A DNA stretch of 61,798 nucleotides from Paracoccaceae bacterium (GTDB lineage Bacteria > Pseudomonadota > Alphaproteobacteria > Rhodobacterales > Rhodobacteraceae). The notes below the pieces were generated by a model. The model was not told the origin of the DNA. It ran no database searches and saw nothing but the letters and a program-made list of their open reading frames with translations. The stretch lies in NCBI GenBank assembly GCA_947504705.1, contig CANNIA010000019.1, positions 1-61,798 of the forward strand, read 5' to 3'. Every line of letters starts with the position of its first letter. Within the stretch, counting starts at the first letter, position 1. The translations under genes were made by a program, and so were the position numbers. Of this stretch, positions 44,789 through 53,600 are shown piece by piece.

Positions 44789-45319
44789 TTAGCGAGAAGG
44801 CGGCCATGGACGCAGCGCCTCGGCCTTGATCCAGGCCTGAACCCAGTCCGGCATGGCCGGGCTTTCGGGGGAAAGACCTGCCGCCCGCGCCAGTTCCACC
44901 GGGGGCACGATCCCGGCTTTCGACGTGATGGCAGACCGTATCAGCACATGCGAGGTGCAGTCCTCGCCTCGCCACATCGACTGCTCTTTGTAAAGAAACC
45001 GGTCGTCCCAGCCGATGCAGCGGCTGTGCATAGTCAAGCGGGTAAAGGCGGTGACGCGCCGCCGATAGCGCACTGTTGACCCCGCGACCGTCATGCCCCA
45101 CCCCTTGGCAAGCAAAAGCCGGTCAATATCGGTTCGCAGGCCCAACGCGGTGCGGCCAAAGTCAAAGAGGGTCAGCGTGCGGCCATTGTTCAACTCTCCC
45201 CAAGGGTCAAGGTCCCAAGGCCAGCAGATGTGGCGGCTGACATGGGGATCGAACAGCCCCAGCTTCGGGGCGCGGCGGGCGGCCAGCACTTCCTTCATAT
45301 GGCGCAGAAATGGGTACAT
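44789..45319 (-). CDS. Thioesterase-like (hot-dog fold) protein
   Basis: A 176-residue protein. HICWPWDLDPWGELNNGRTLTLFDFGR is the catalytic helix region of 4-hydroxybenzoyl-CoA-type thioesterases (D...NN..Y/F). GSTVRYRRRVTAFTRLTMHSRCIGWDDRFLY forms the following strands. The substrate is unknown, probably an acyl-CoA. ATG at 45319. It lies 59 nt upstream of the MFS gene in the same direction. Confidence 0.82.
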   Translation of the reverse strand: MYPFLRHMKEVLAARRAPKLGLFDPHVSRHICWPWDLDPWGELNNGRTLTLFDFGRTALGLRTDIDRLLLAKGWGMTVAGSTVRYRRRVTAFTRLTMHSRCIGWDDRFLYKEQSMWRGEDCTSHVLIRSAITSKAGIVPPVELARAAGLSPESPAMPDWVQAWIKAEALRPWPPSR

Positions 45320-45456
45320 CGGTGCCTCCGGTCTTTGGCGCAGCCCTGCCCCGCCGCGAGGTCCGCGTCAAGCGTGACGCCGGGGCCATTGCCCGCAAAC
45401 GCTGGCCGGGGTAATCACGGGCCAAGAGTTAGCGGATATGAAGGACCAATCCCCCA

Positions 45457-45732
45457 ATGATAGCCCTGCGCGATACGCTGCTTTTGGTTCTGTCCATCCT
45501 GCGCTGGACGATCCTGATCCATTTCCTGATGTCCTGGTTGATTTCCTTTCAGGTGCTGAACATCCGTCAGCCTTTGGTGGCGCAGGCTTGGGATGTGCTG
45601 AACCGTCTGTTGCAGCCGATCTATCGCCAGATCCGGCGCGTTGTGCCGACATTTTCAGGAATTGATTTCTCGCCGGTCTTCCTCCTGGTCGGGATCTACT
45701 TTCTTGAACGACTGGTGGCGACGCAGTTCTGA
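45457..45732 (+). CDS. YggT-family membrane protein
   Basis: A 91-residue protein with two hydrophobic helices, an LSILRWTILIHFLMSWLIS segment and a central LNRLLQPIYRQIRRVVPTFSGIDFSPV loop, the YggT signature. It may assist membrane-complex assembly or osmotic tolerance. It ends 14 bp before recQ and probably shares its transcript. Confidence 0.88.
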   Translation: MIALRDTLLLVLSILRWTILIHFLMSWLISFQVLNIRQPLVAQAWDVLNRLLQPIYRQIRRVVPTFSGIDFSPVFLLVGIYFLERLVATQF

Positions 45733-45746
45733 CGGGGGGCCGCCCG

Positions 45747-47792
45747 ATGGACCGCGCCGCCGAGCTTTTGCATTCCGTCTTCGGCTTCCCTGATTTCCGC
45801 CCCGGTCAGGCCGAGATTGTCGAGGCCGTGCTGGCCGGGCAGAACACGCTTGCCATCATGCCAACGGGCGGGGGCAAGTCTTTGTGTTTCCAGCTTCCCG
45901 CTTTGTGCCGCGACGGGGTGACGGTCGTCATCTCACCCCTGATCGCCCTGATGCGCGATCAGGTCCGCGCGCTAAAGGCCGTGGGGGTCGAGGCCGGGGC
46001 GTTGACTTCCGGCAATACCGACGAAGAGACGGAAGAGGTTTTCGCCGCCATCGATGACGGGCGGTTGAAGCTTCTGTACATCGCGCCGGAACGGTTGGCC
46101 TCGGCTGCTGCGATGACCCTCCTCCGGCGCGCCCGCTGCAGTCTGATCGCGGTGGACGAGGCGCATTGCGTCAGCCAATGGGGCCATGATTTCCGCCCCG
46201 ACTATCTGCGCATCGGTGAACTGCGCCGCGCCCTGAACGTGCCGCTGGCCGCCTTTACCGCCACGGCGGACGAGGAAACCCGGGCCGAGATCGTTACCCG
46301 CCTGTTCGACGGCAATCCCCCGGTCACCTTCCTGCGCGGCTTTGACCGGCCGAATATCCATCTGGCCTTTGCTGTCAAAGATGGCCCACGCGACCAGCTT
46401 TTGCGCTTTGCCAAGGCGCGAAAGGGGCAGTCGGGCATCGTTTATGCGGCGACCCGGTCCAAGACCGAAACCCTTGCCCAAGCCCTGCGCGAGGCGGGGC
46501 ATGAGGCGGTGGCCTATCATGCGGGGCTGGAGGCCGAAGAACGGCGCCGGGTTGAGGTCCGGTTCCAGCGCGAGGATGGGTTGATCGTGGTCGCCACGGT
46601 CGCCTTTGGCATGGGGATCGACAAGCCCGACATCCGCTGGGTGGCGCATGCCGACCTGCCGAAGTCGATCGAAAGCTACTATCAGGAAATCGGCCGCGCC
46701 GGGCGTGACGGTCTGCCCGCAGAAACCCTTACGCTGTATGGTGCCGAGGACATTCGCCTCCGCCGCAGCCAGATCGACGAAGGGGCCGCCCCCGGTGACC
46801 GCAAGGCCGCCGACCACATCCGGCTAAACGCCCTTCTGGGTCTGGCCGAGGCGCTGGCCTGTCGCCGTCAGGTGCTGCTGGGCTATTTCGGCGAGACCTC
46901 CGAGCCCTGCGGGGCCTGCGATCTTTGCGACCGCCCGGCCCAGCTTTTTGACGCCACCGACGCGGTCCGAAAGGCCCTGTCGGCGATCTTGCGGACGGGG
47001 GAGTGGTTCGGGGCGGGGCATCTGATCGACATCCTGACTGGATCAGCCACAGAAAAGGTACGCGAAAGGGGGCACGATCAGCTGCCGACCTTTGCCGTCG
47101 GGCGTGAGCTTTCCAAACCGGCTTGGGGTGCCGTCTTCCGGCAGATGATGGGCCGCGACCTGATCCGACCCGACACCGACCGGATGGGGGCCCTGCGGAT
47201 GACCGATGCCGCGCGGCCTGTCTTGCGGGGCGAGGCCCAGGTGACCTTGCGCCGTGATACGGTCGTGGCAGCGGACGAGGATCGCCCTGTCGTCCGGGCG
47301 CAGGTGGCGGAGGAGAATCTGGGGCTGCTGGCGCTTTTGAAAGCGAAACGTCGGGCACTGGCCGAGGCGCAGAATGTCCCGGCCTATGTCGTCTTCCCCG
47401 ACAAGACGCTGATCGAGATGGCAGAGAAGAAACCCGCGACGCTGGATCAGATGGCGGGCATCACCGGGGTCGGGGCGCGGAAGCTTGAAAGCTATGGCCG
47501 GGTGTTTCTGGAGGTGATCAACGGCGAGGCCGAGGAAATGCATCCCAGCCGGAAACGGTTGGCGGGGCGACCGGAGGGCGAGCTTTTCGACCGGCTGCAG
47601 TCGGTGCGGCTTGATCTGGCTCGGGGAGAAGATGGCACGGGCAAGTTGCTGTCATGCACGGCGGCGACCTTGCGGCAGGTGGCGGTGCGGCGGCCGCGGG
47701 ACTTGGCGGAACTTGAGGGCATTCCCGGCATGGGACCGCAAAAAGCGGAACGGTTCGGCGCGGCCTTTCTGGCGCTTTTGCAGGGGGATTAG
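45747..47792 (+). CDS. recQ: ATP-dependent DNA helicase RecQ
   Basis: A 681-residue helicase. Walker A PTGGGKS at residues 39-45, DEAHCVSQWGHDFR motif II, TATADEETR motif III, and QEIGRAGRDG motif VI are present. The RQC zinc-binding domain has CRRQ...CGACDLC. Two HRDC-like segments follow (about 525-600 and the C-terminal 60). RecQ unwinds 3'-5' in recombination and SOS initiation. ATG at 45747 in GCCCGATGG; no SOS box was seen here. Confidence 0.96.
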   Translation: MDRAAELLHSVFGFPDFRPGQAEIVEAVLAGQNTLAIMPTGGGKSLCFQLPALCRDGVTVVISPLIALMRDQVRALKAVGVEAGALTSGNTDEETEEVFAAIDDGRLKLLYIAPERLASAAAMTLLRRARCSLIAVDEAHCVSQWGHDFRPDYLRIGELRRALNVPLAAFTATADEETRAEIVTRLFDGNPPVTFLRGFDRPNIHLAFAVKDGPRDQLLRFAKARKGQSGIVYAATRSKTETLAQALREAGHEAVAYHAGLEAEERRRVEVRFQREDGLIVVATVAFGMGIDKPDIRWVAHADLPKSIESYYQEIGRAGRDGLPAETLTLYGAEDIRLRRSQIDEGAAPGDRKAADHIRLNALLGLAEALACRRQVLLGYFGETSEPCGACDLCDRPAQLFDATDAVRKALSAILRTGEWFGAGHLIDILTGSATEKVRERGHDQLPTFAVGRELSKPAWGAVFRQMMGRDLIRPDTDRMGALRMTDAARPVLRGEAQVTLRRDTVVAADEDRPVVRAQVAEENLGLLALLKAKRRALAEAQNVPAYVVFPDKTLIEMAEKKPATLDQMAGITGVGARKLESYGRVFLEVINGEAEEMHPSRKRLAGRPEGELFDRLQSVRLDLARGEDGTGKLLSCTAATLRQVAVRRPRDLAELEGIPGMGPQKAERFGAAFLALLQGD

Positions 47793-47798
47793 CCGGGG

Positions 47799-47817
47799 TC
47801 TGTCCACGGTGGACAGA
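47799..47817. terminator. Hairpin with GTCCACGGTGGAC after recQ
   Basis: TCTGTCCAC-G-GTGGACAGA, a 9-bp perfect inverted repeat, 7 bp after the recQ stop; followed by AATATTG, not a full T-run. The 15-nt core also occurs at 13934-13948. Confidence 0.55.
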
Positions 47818-47901
47818 ATATTGTAAGCTTTAGATTTCAATACCTTATCTGGACCCATTCACCTGTTCTTAAGATTTGCGCGGCCTTGCGGCCACGCCAC
47901 G

Positions 47902-47940
47902 CCGGGGGTTCCACCCCCGGACCCCCGGAGTATTTCTCCG
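47902..47940. repeat. Two hairpins (palindromic repeat) in the recQ-kinase spacer
   Basis: CCGGGGGT-TCC-ACCCCCGG at 47902-47920 and CGGAG-TATTT-CTCCG at 47926-47940, joined by ACCCC. The form resembles palindromic repeats frequent in Rhodobacterales intergenic regions. It probably terminates transcription from both converging genes. Confidence 0.65.
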
Positions 47941-47961
47941 AGAGGGAACTCAAGGGGTCGG

Positions 47962-48357
47962 TCAGGCTGCATTGACGGCGTCGAGGACCGGCGGACGCGC
48001 CTCACGCGGGGAAAATTCGGTCAGCGCGCCCTCGATGGCGGTCTTGCGCAGAGGTTTCGTCAGGTAGCGGTCGATCCCGGCGGCAAGGATGGCTTCGGCG
48101 TCGCCTTCCATTGCATGGGCGGTCAGCGCCACGATCGGCACTTTTGAGCCCAGCGCCCGGATCGCGCGGGTGGCCTCTTTCCCGTCCATCTCGGGCATCG
48201 AGATATCCATGAAGATCATGTCGGGCTGAAAGCTTTGGAACAGCTCAACCGCGATGCGGCCATTGTCGGCGAAGACCAGTTCGATATCCATCTCGCGCAC
48301 CATTTTCTGGAAGACGAGTTGGTTGGTGCGGTTGTCTTCCGCCGCAAGGACCCGCAT
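47962..48357 (-). CDS. Receiver domain, C-terminal part of the interrupted hybrid kinase
   Basis: 131 codons from an internal ATG. A complete receiver: acidic pair in VLAAEDNRTN, phospho-acceptor Asp in MIFMDISMPEMDG, Thr in VALTAH and Lys in YLTKPL. The frame continues upstream without a stop to the TAG at 48502-48504, and is in register with the kinase frame. It is therefore the second receiver of the hybrid kinase, cut off by the amber codon. It is unclear whether it is expressed separately; there is no good RBS before the ATG. Confidence 0.7.
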   Translation of the reverse strand: MRVLAAEDNRTNQLVFQKMVREMDIELVFADNGRIAVELFQSFQPDMIFMDISMPEMDGKEATRAIRALGSKVPIVALTAHAMEGDAEAILAAGIDRYLTKPLRKTAIEGALTEFSPREARPPVLDAVNAA

Positions 48358-48501
48358 CTGCCGCAGTTCGGAGGCCGGGATTGGCGGCAGGTCGACGACT
48401 TCCTGCGCGGGCGGGGTGGTCAGGGCCTGAAGCTGACGATAAAGGTCCGAGCGCAGGATCGGCTTTTGCAGGATCGCCGCGAAGTCCCGTGCCGCTTCGC
48501 C

Positions 48502-50496
48502 CTAGCCGACGGGGCTGGAGGAGAGAAGCATCACCGGCAGCGTGTGACCGGCGGCCCGGAGCCCCAGCAGAAGCGACAGCCCGTCCATCTCGGGCATGGC
48601 ATGGTCGGTCAGCACCACGTCATAGGGCGGATCGGCGGCCAGATGCTCCAGCGCCTCGGCCCCGGAGCGGCACAGCGTCACTTCGATCCCGCAGGGGACA
48701 AGCTGGCGTTCGAGGATGGTGCGGTTGATGATCTGGTCATCGACGGCAAGCACGCGCCGCACCGAGACCGGAACCGGGATCCGCCCGGCATCCTCTGCCA
48801 CCGGCAGCATGATGCGAAATCCGAAGCTGGAGCCCTTGCCAAGCTCGCTGTCGACCCAAACCTCGCCGCCCATCAGCTCGATCAGGCGGCGGGTGATGGC
48901 CAGGCCAAGTCCGGTGCCTTCGAATTTGCGGTTCCGCTCATCCTCGACCTGATTGAATTCGCCAAAGACATGGTCAAGGTGTTCCGGTGCTATGCCGATG
49001 CCGGTGTCTTCGATGGTGACATGCAGGGTCTGGCTGTTGCCGTCGCTTTCCACGCCCACAACGCGGGTCATCACATGGCCGGATTCAGTGAACTTGACGG
49101 CATTGCCGATCAGGTTGGTCAGCACTTGCCGCAACCGGCCCGGATCGCCAATGAACCGAGTGGGCAGGAACATGTCGAAGTCGATCATGAGGTCAATGTG
49201 CTTTTCCCGCGCGCGGGGTTGCAAAAGCATGGTGACCTCATGGATCGTGCGTTCGAAATCAAAGGGTTCTGGGCGGAGCGTCAGCCGGTCCGCCTCGATC
49301 TTGGAATAGTCGAGGATGTCATTGATGATGACCAATAGCGCCTCGCCTGACGACCTTATGGTTTCGGCAAAGAGGCGTTGTTCTTCGGTCAACGCGGTGT
49401 CGCACAGCAGCTCCGCCATGCCGACGACGCCGTTCATGGGGGTGCGAATTTCATGGCTCATATTGGCAAGGAAGGCCGATTTCGCGCGGTTTGCAGCCTC
49501 AGCCGCCTTGCGGGCGGCGTCCAGCGCCACCTGTTGCTCGCGCAACATGGTGATGTCGGTGCGCAGGCCGACCCTACCCCCGTCGGGGGTGACATGATCG
49601 GATTCCAGCACGACCCGCCCGCCGGAAAGCCGGGTTTCGGCCACCCGGTTGGCGATGCGAAAATCAGTTAGCCGTTCGGCAAGCCAGGCTTCCTCATGTC
49701 CCACAGCCTCGGGGACATGGCCGTTGGCAAGGCCGTAACGCAACAGGTCTTCGAAGCTGGCGCCGGGGATCATCGCGGGGGCGCTGTCGGGGAACATCTC
49801 ACGATACCGCTGATTGCAGGCCAAAAGCCGCTCCTCCCTGTCGAAAAGCACGAAACCGTCGGGCAGCACTTCGATGGCGGCCCAGATGCGCATCTGTTCG
49901 GTGATGTCGATGGCAAGCGACACAAGGTCGCCGTCATTGGCGCGGCGGTCCTGCAGTTTGATCCATGTGCCGTTCTTGAGCTTGAGTGTGACCGGTTCGA
50001 TCGGGTCGCCCTCGATGCGGTCGCGCATCCGGTTCACAAAATCGGCGGCGTTTTCGCCCTGCAGATCGAGCACATGCCCGGCCAGGATCACGAGCATGTC
50101 GTCATAGGGAATGCCGGGGGCGACCGGCTGGCCCTGAAACCACGAAAGCCAGGCCTGGTTTGCGGTGCCAAGTTTCATCGCGGTGTCAAAGACGGCGAAG
50201 CCATCCTTGACGGTGTTGATCGCGTCCCAAAGCCGACGTTCGGCCATGACGGCGGCAGTATGGGCGCGGTCAAGGTCGCCGACAAAGCGCAGGTTCTGGT
50301 CTTTCAGAAGCTCTGCCTCGGACAAAGCCGTGCGCACCACATGGCGCTGTTCGACGATCTGGTCAGAGAGCGAGCGGGCATGGATCGCCAGCTTTTCATT
50401 GGCGGCGAAAAGTTCGCGGCCTTTTTGTTCAAGCAGGCGTTCGGCGGCAAGCCTGCCGCGACGTTCCCTGACCAGACGTTCCGCAAGATCCATCAT
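48502..50496 (-). CDS. PAS-domain hybrid sensor histidine kinase (truncated by in-frame TAG)
   Basis: A 664-residue frame. An N-terminal coiled coil (ERLVRERRGRLAAERLLEQK...) and two PAS-like domains (INTVKDGFAVFDTAMKL, IEVLPDGFVLFDREERL) lead to the HisKA box MSHEIRTPMNGVVG (His348). The HATPase has NLIGNAVKFTESG, DTGIGI and FEGTGLGLAI. The first receiver (RVLAVDDQ, VVLTDHAMPEMDG) is cut by TAG at 48502-48504 just before its conserved lysine segment (ILQKPI). The full gene would be 845 codons ending at 47962. No membrane segments, so it senses inside the cell. ATG at 50494-50496. Confidence 0.83.
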   Translation of the reverse strand: MMDLAERLVRERRGRLAAERLLEQKGRELFAANEKLAIHARSLSDQIVEQRHVVRTALSEAELLKDQNLRFVGDLDRAHTAAVMAERRLWDAINTVKDGFAVFDTAMKLGTANQAWLSWFQGQPVAPGIPYDDMLVILAGHVLDLQGENAADFVNRMRDRIEGDPIEPVTLKLKNGTWIKLQDRRANDGDLVSLAIDITEQMRIWAAIEVLPDGFVLFDREERLLACNQRYREMFPDSAPAMIPGASFEDLLRYGLANGHVPEAVGHEEAWLAERLTDFRIANRVAETRLSGGRVVLESDHVTPDGGRVGLRTDITMLREQQVALDAARKAAEAANRAKSAFLANMSHEIRTPMNGVVGMAELLCDTALTEEQRLFAETIRSSGEALLVIINDILDYSKIEADRLTLRPEPFDFERTIHEVTMLLQPRAREKHIDLMIDFDMFLPTRFIGDPGRLRQVLTNLIGNAVKFTESGHVMTRVVGVESDGNSQTLHVTIEDTGIGIAPEHLDHVFGEFNQVEDERNRKFEGTGLGLAITRRLIELMGGEVWVDSELGKGSSFGFRIMLPVAEDAGRIPVPVSVRRVLAVDDQIINRTILERQLVPCGIEVTLCRSGAEALEHLAADPPYDVVLTDHAMPEMDGLSLLLGLRAAGHTLPVMLLSSSPVG

Positions 50497-50663
50497 TTCC
50501 CAGCCGCGATTCTGCCCCGGCCCCAGGCCCAAAGGTGGGGATTTCGCGACTAGCCTCGCCGATCAGAATGAACCAAGGCTTAATGGGAACGAGTCTCGCT
50601 GCGCTTGCCAGAATAAGGGGCGGCATGCGAGACTTCGGGCAATCCATCCGGGAGGCGATTTTG

Positions 50664-53600
50664 ATGCGTTGGTTTCTGCAAGCCGCTGTTGGCGCGGTGT
50701 TTTTCTCTGGTATCGGAATTGCCTCGGCTCAGGACCTGATTCCCGAGCGTCGATTCGTTGTCACCCAGGATCAGGACTTGCCGGGGGGCGATGTCAGCTC
50801 GATCTTCGACACCACGATCGAGGCTTGCGAACGCGCCTGTGCGACGAATGATCGCTGCACGGCCTATGTGTTCAACACCTCGAACGGATCGTGTTTCGTG
50901 AAGAACAACCCCGGCGAGGGGGAGTTCTTTGCAGGGGCCTATTCGGCCTATGTGGTCGAAGGGGACAAAGCGGTTCGCGAGGCGGCAAAGGATCGGCGGG
51001 CGGAGCTTACTTTCCTGGCCGATTGGGACATTCAAACCGCCTTCGATCAGGCCGTGGGCCTTGGTCGGCAGCACACCACTGGTCCGTGGACCGCTGACGA
51101 ACATCTGCAGGCGGCATTGGATGCGGAAAACTCGGGCGATTGGGGGAATGCGGCGGCCTTTACCGGGGCGGCGTTGAACCTGACCGATGATGCCGGGACC
51201 TGGAGCGATTTCGCGCGCCGCCAGTTCGAGGCGGGTAAGGTGAGCAGCGACAACCAGTACTATTTCTTCGCACAGGCGCTATCATCGTCGATCAACGCCT
51301 ATCTTCGGGCCGATGCCCCCGCGCTGCGCCACACGATTCTGGTCCAGATGGCCGAGGTGCTTGAGGCCAATGGCCGGGGCCCTGACATGGTGCAGGCGCT
51401 GCGGTTGGCGCAGAGCTTGCAGGACAGGACGGATACGGCGGCGCTTTTGGATGATGCCATCGGGAAATACGGCTTCCGCATTTCAGAGACGCTGGTGCAG
51501 TCCGATCTGGCCCAGCCCCGGATCTGTGCGACGTTTTCCGAGGATCTGGTGGAATCGGGCGTCGACTATTCGACCTATGTCGAGTTGACCGAGCCCGGCA
51601 TGGTGGTGGAAAACGGCGGCTGGCGGCAGTTGTGCGTGGCGGGGCTGGAACATGGCAAACGCTATACCGTGACCTTCCGTGAGGGGCTTCCTGCTGCCGA
51701 TGGCCAGACGATGGCGAAGTCGGTCGAAATCACCCAGTACATCCGCGACCGCGCGCCGGGCGTGAAATTCCCTGGCCGGGGCTATGTGCTGCCCAAGACC
51801 GAAGGGGCGGCCCTGCCGGTCGAGACGGTGAACACCGAAAAGCTGGACCTCGTCCTGTACCGGGTGACCGACCGAAACTTGCTGCGCTCGATCCAGGATT
51901 ACTATTTTGGCACGCCGATCCCGACCTATTCGGAATATTACTTCACCGATGGCGTGGGCGAAGAGTTTTGGTCGGGCACCGCCAAGGTCGGGCAAGAGGT
52001 GAACAAGGATGTCACCTCGCGGCTGCCTATGGACGAGGCGCTGAACGGGCTTCCGGCGGGGATCTATGCGCTGAAAGCCTCGGTTCCGGGGCAGGATCCC
52101 TATACCTATGCACCGGCATGGCAGTGGTTCGTGATCTCGGACCTTGGCATTACGACGATGTCGGGCGTTGATGGGCTGCATGTCTTTGTCCGTTCGCTTG
52201 GCACGGCAGCGGCGAAGGCCGGCGTTACGGTTGAACTTCTCAACCGGTCGAACGCGGTTCTGGGCACGGCCACGACCGATGATCAGGGCTATGCCCGGTT
52301 TGATGCCGGTCTGACCCGTGGCATGGGCGGATCCGCCCCGGCGATGGTGATCGTGCGGGATGGCGCGGATGACATCTCCTTCCTGTCACTGACCGATCCC
52401 GAGTTTGACCTTTCCGACCGGGGCGTCGAAGGGCGCGAGGCGGCCCCCCCGATTGACGTGTTCCTGACGACCGATCGGGGCGCCTATCGTGCGGGCGAGA
52501 CGGTCTATGTCACGGCCCTGTCGCGGGATGCCGAACAGGCCGCGGTCGAGGGCCTGCCCCTGACCGCAATCCTGTCGCGACCCGATGGCGTGGAATATTC
52601 GCGCCAGCTGGTCAATGATCAGGGCGGCGGCGGGCATGTGTTTAGCCTGCCCATCGCAGGCACCGCCCCGCGCGGCGTCTGGCGGCTGGAGATGTATGCC
52701 GATCTGGATGCCCCCGCGCTGGCCGCAAAAACCTTCCTTGTCGAGGATTTCCTGCCTGAACGTATCGATTTTGATCTGAGCATGGGCGATGCGCCTTTGT
52801 CGCTGGGTCTGGATACGGCCCCCGATCTGACGGTTGCGGCGAAGTACCTGTTTGGTGCGCCGGGCGCGGGTCTGGCCATTGAGGGCGAGGTGCTGCTGAC
52901 GGCAGCCGACGGGTTGAAGGACTATCCCGGCTATGTCTTTGGCCGTGATGACCAACCGTTCGACGCGCAGATGTCGTCGCTAGATGCTGGCGAGACGGAT
53001 GAGGCGGGCAACGCGGTGCTGCCGGTCTATCTGCCGGTGGTCGAAGAACCCTACCGCCCGCTTGAGGCGAAGGTGACAGTGCGCGTTTCCGAAGGCTCGG
53101 GCCGTCCGGTGGAACGGTCGATGACCAAAGCGCTGACGCCTGCTGTGCCGATGATTGGCGTGAAGCCGCTGTTTGACGGCGTGGCCCCCGAAGGCGGCGA
53201 AGCGCGGTTCGAAGTCATCGCCATCGACGGCGGCGAAAAGCCGGTCGGGATGGAAGTGACCTGGAAACTGGTCCGGGTCCAGTACGATTACCAATGGTAC
53301 CAGTCCTATGGCAGCTGGAGCTGGGAGCCGGTGGTCAGCAGCGCCCCGGTCGCCGAGGGCGAGGCCACGCTTGGTGTTGATCCGGTTGAGATCGCCGCTG
53401 CGGTCGATTGGGGCGATTATAAGCTGATCGTTCAGCAGAAATCGGACGGCAAGGCGGTTACCTCGACCGAGTTCTATGCGGGTTGGTATGCGCCTGCCGA
53501 TACCTCGGCCACTCCGGACACGCTGGAATTGTCGCTGGACAAGCCGGCCTACAAGCCGGGCGATACCGCGACCTTGCGGATCGTGCCGCGTGCGGCGGGG

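Noticed and set aside
48502-48504. Amber codon as a recoded sense codon (pyrrolysine or suppression)
   Set aside because: No PYLIS-like structure, no pyl genes in view, and a kinase is not a known target; mutation or sequencing error is simpler.
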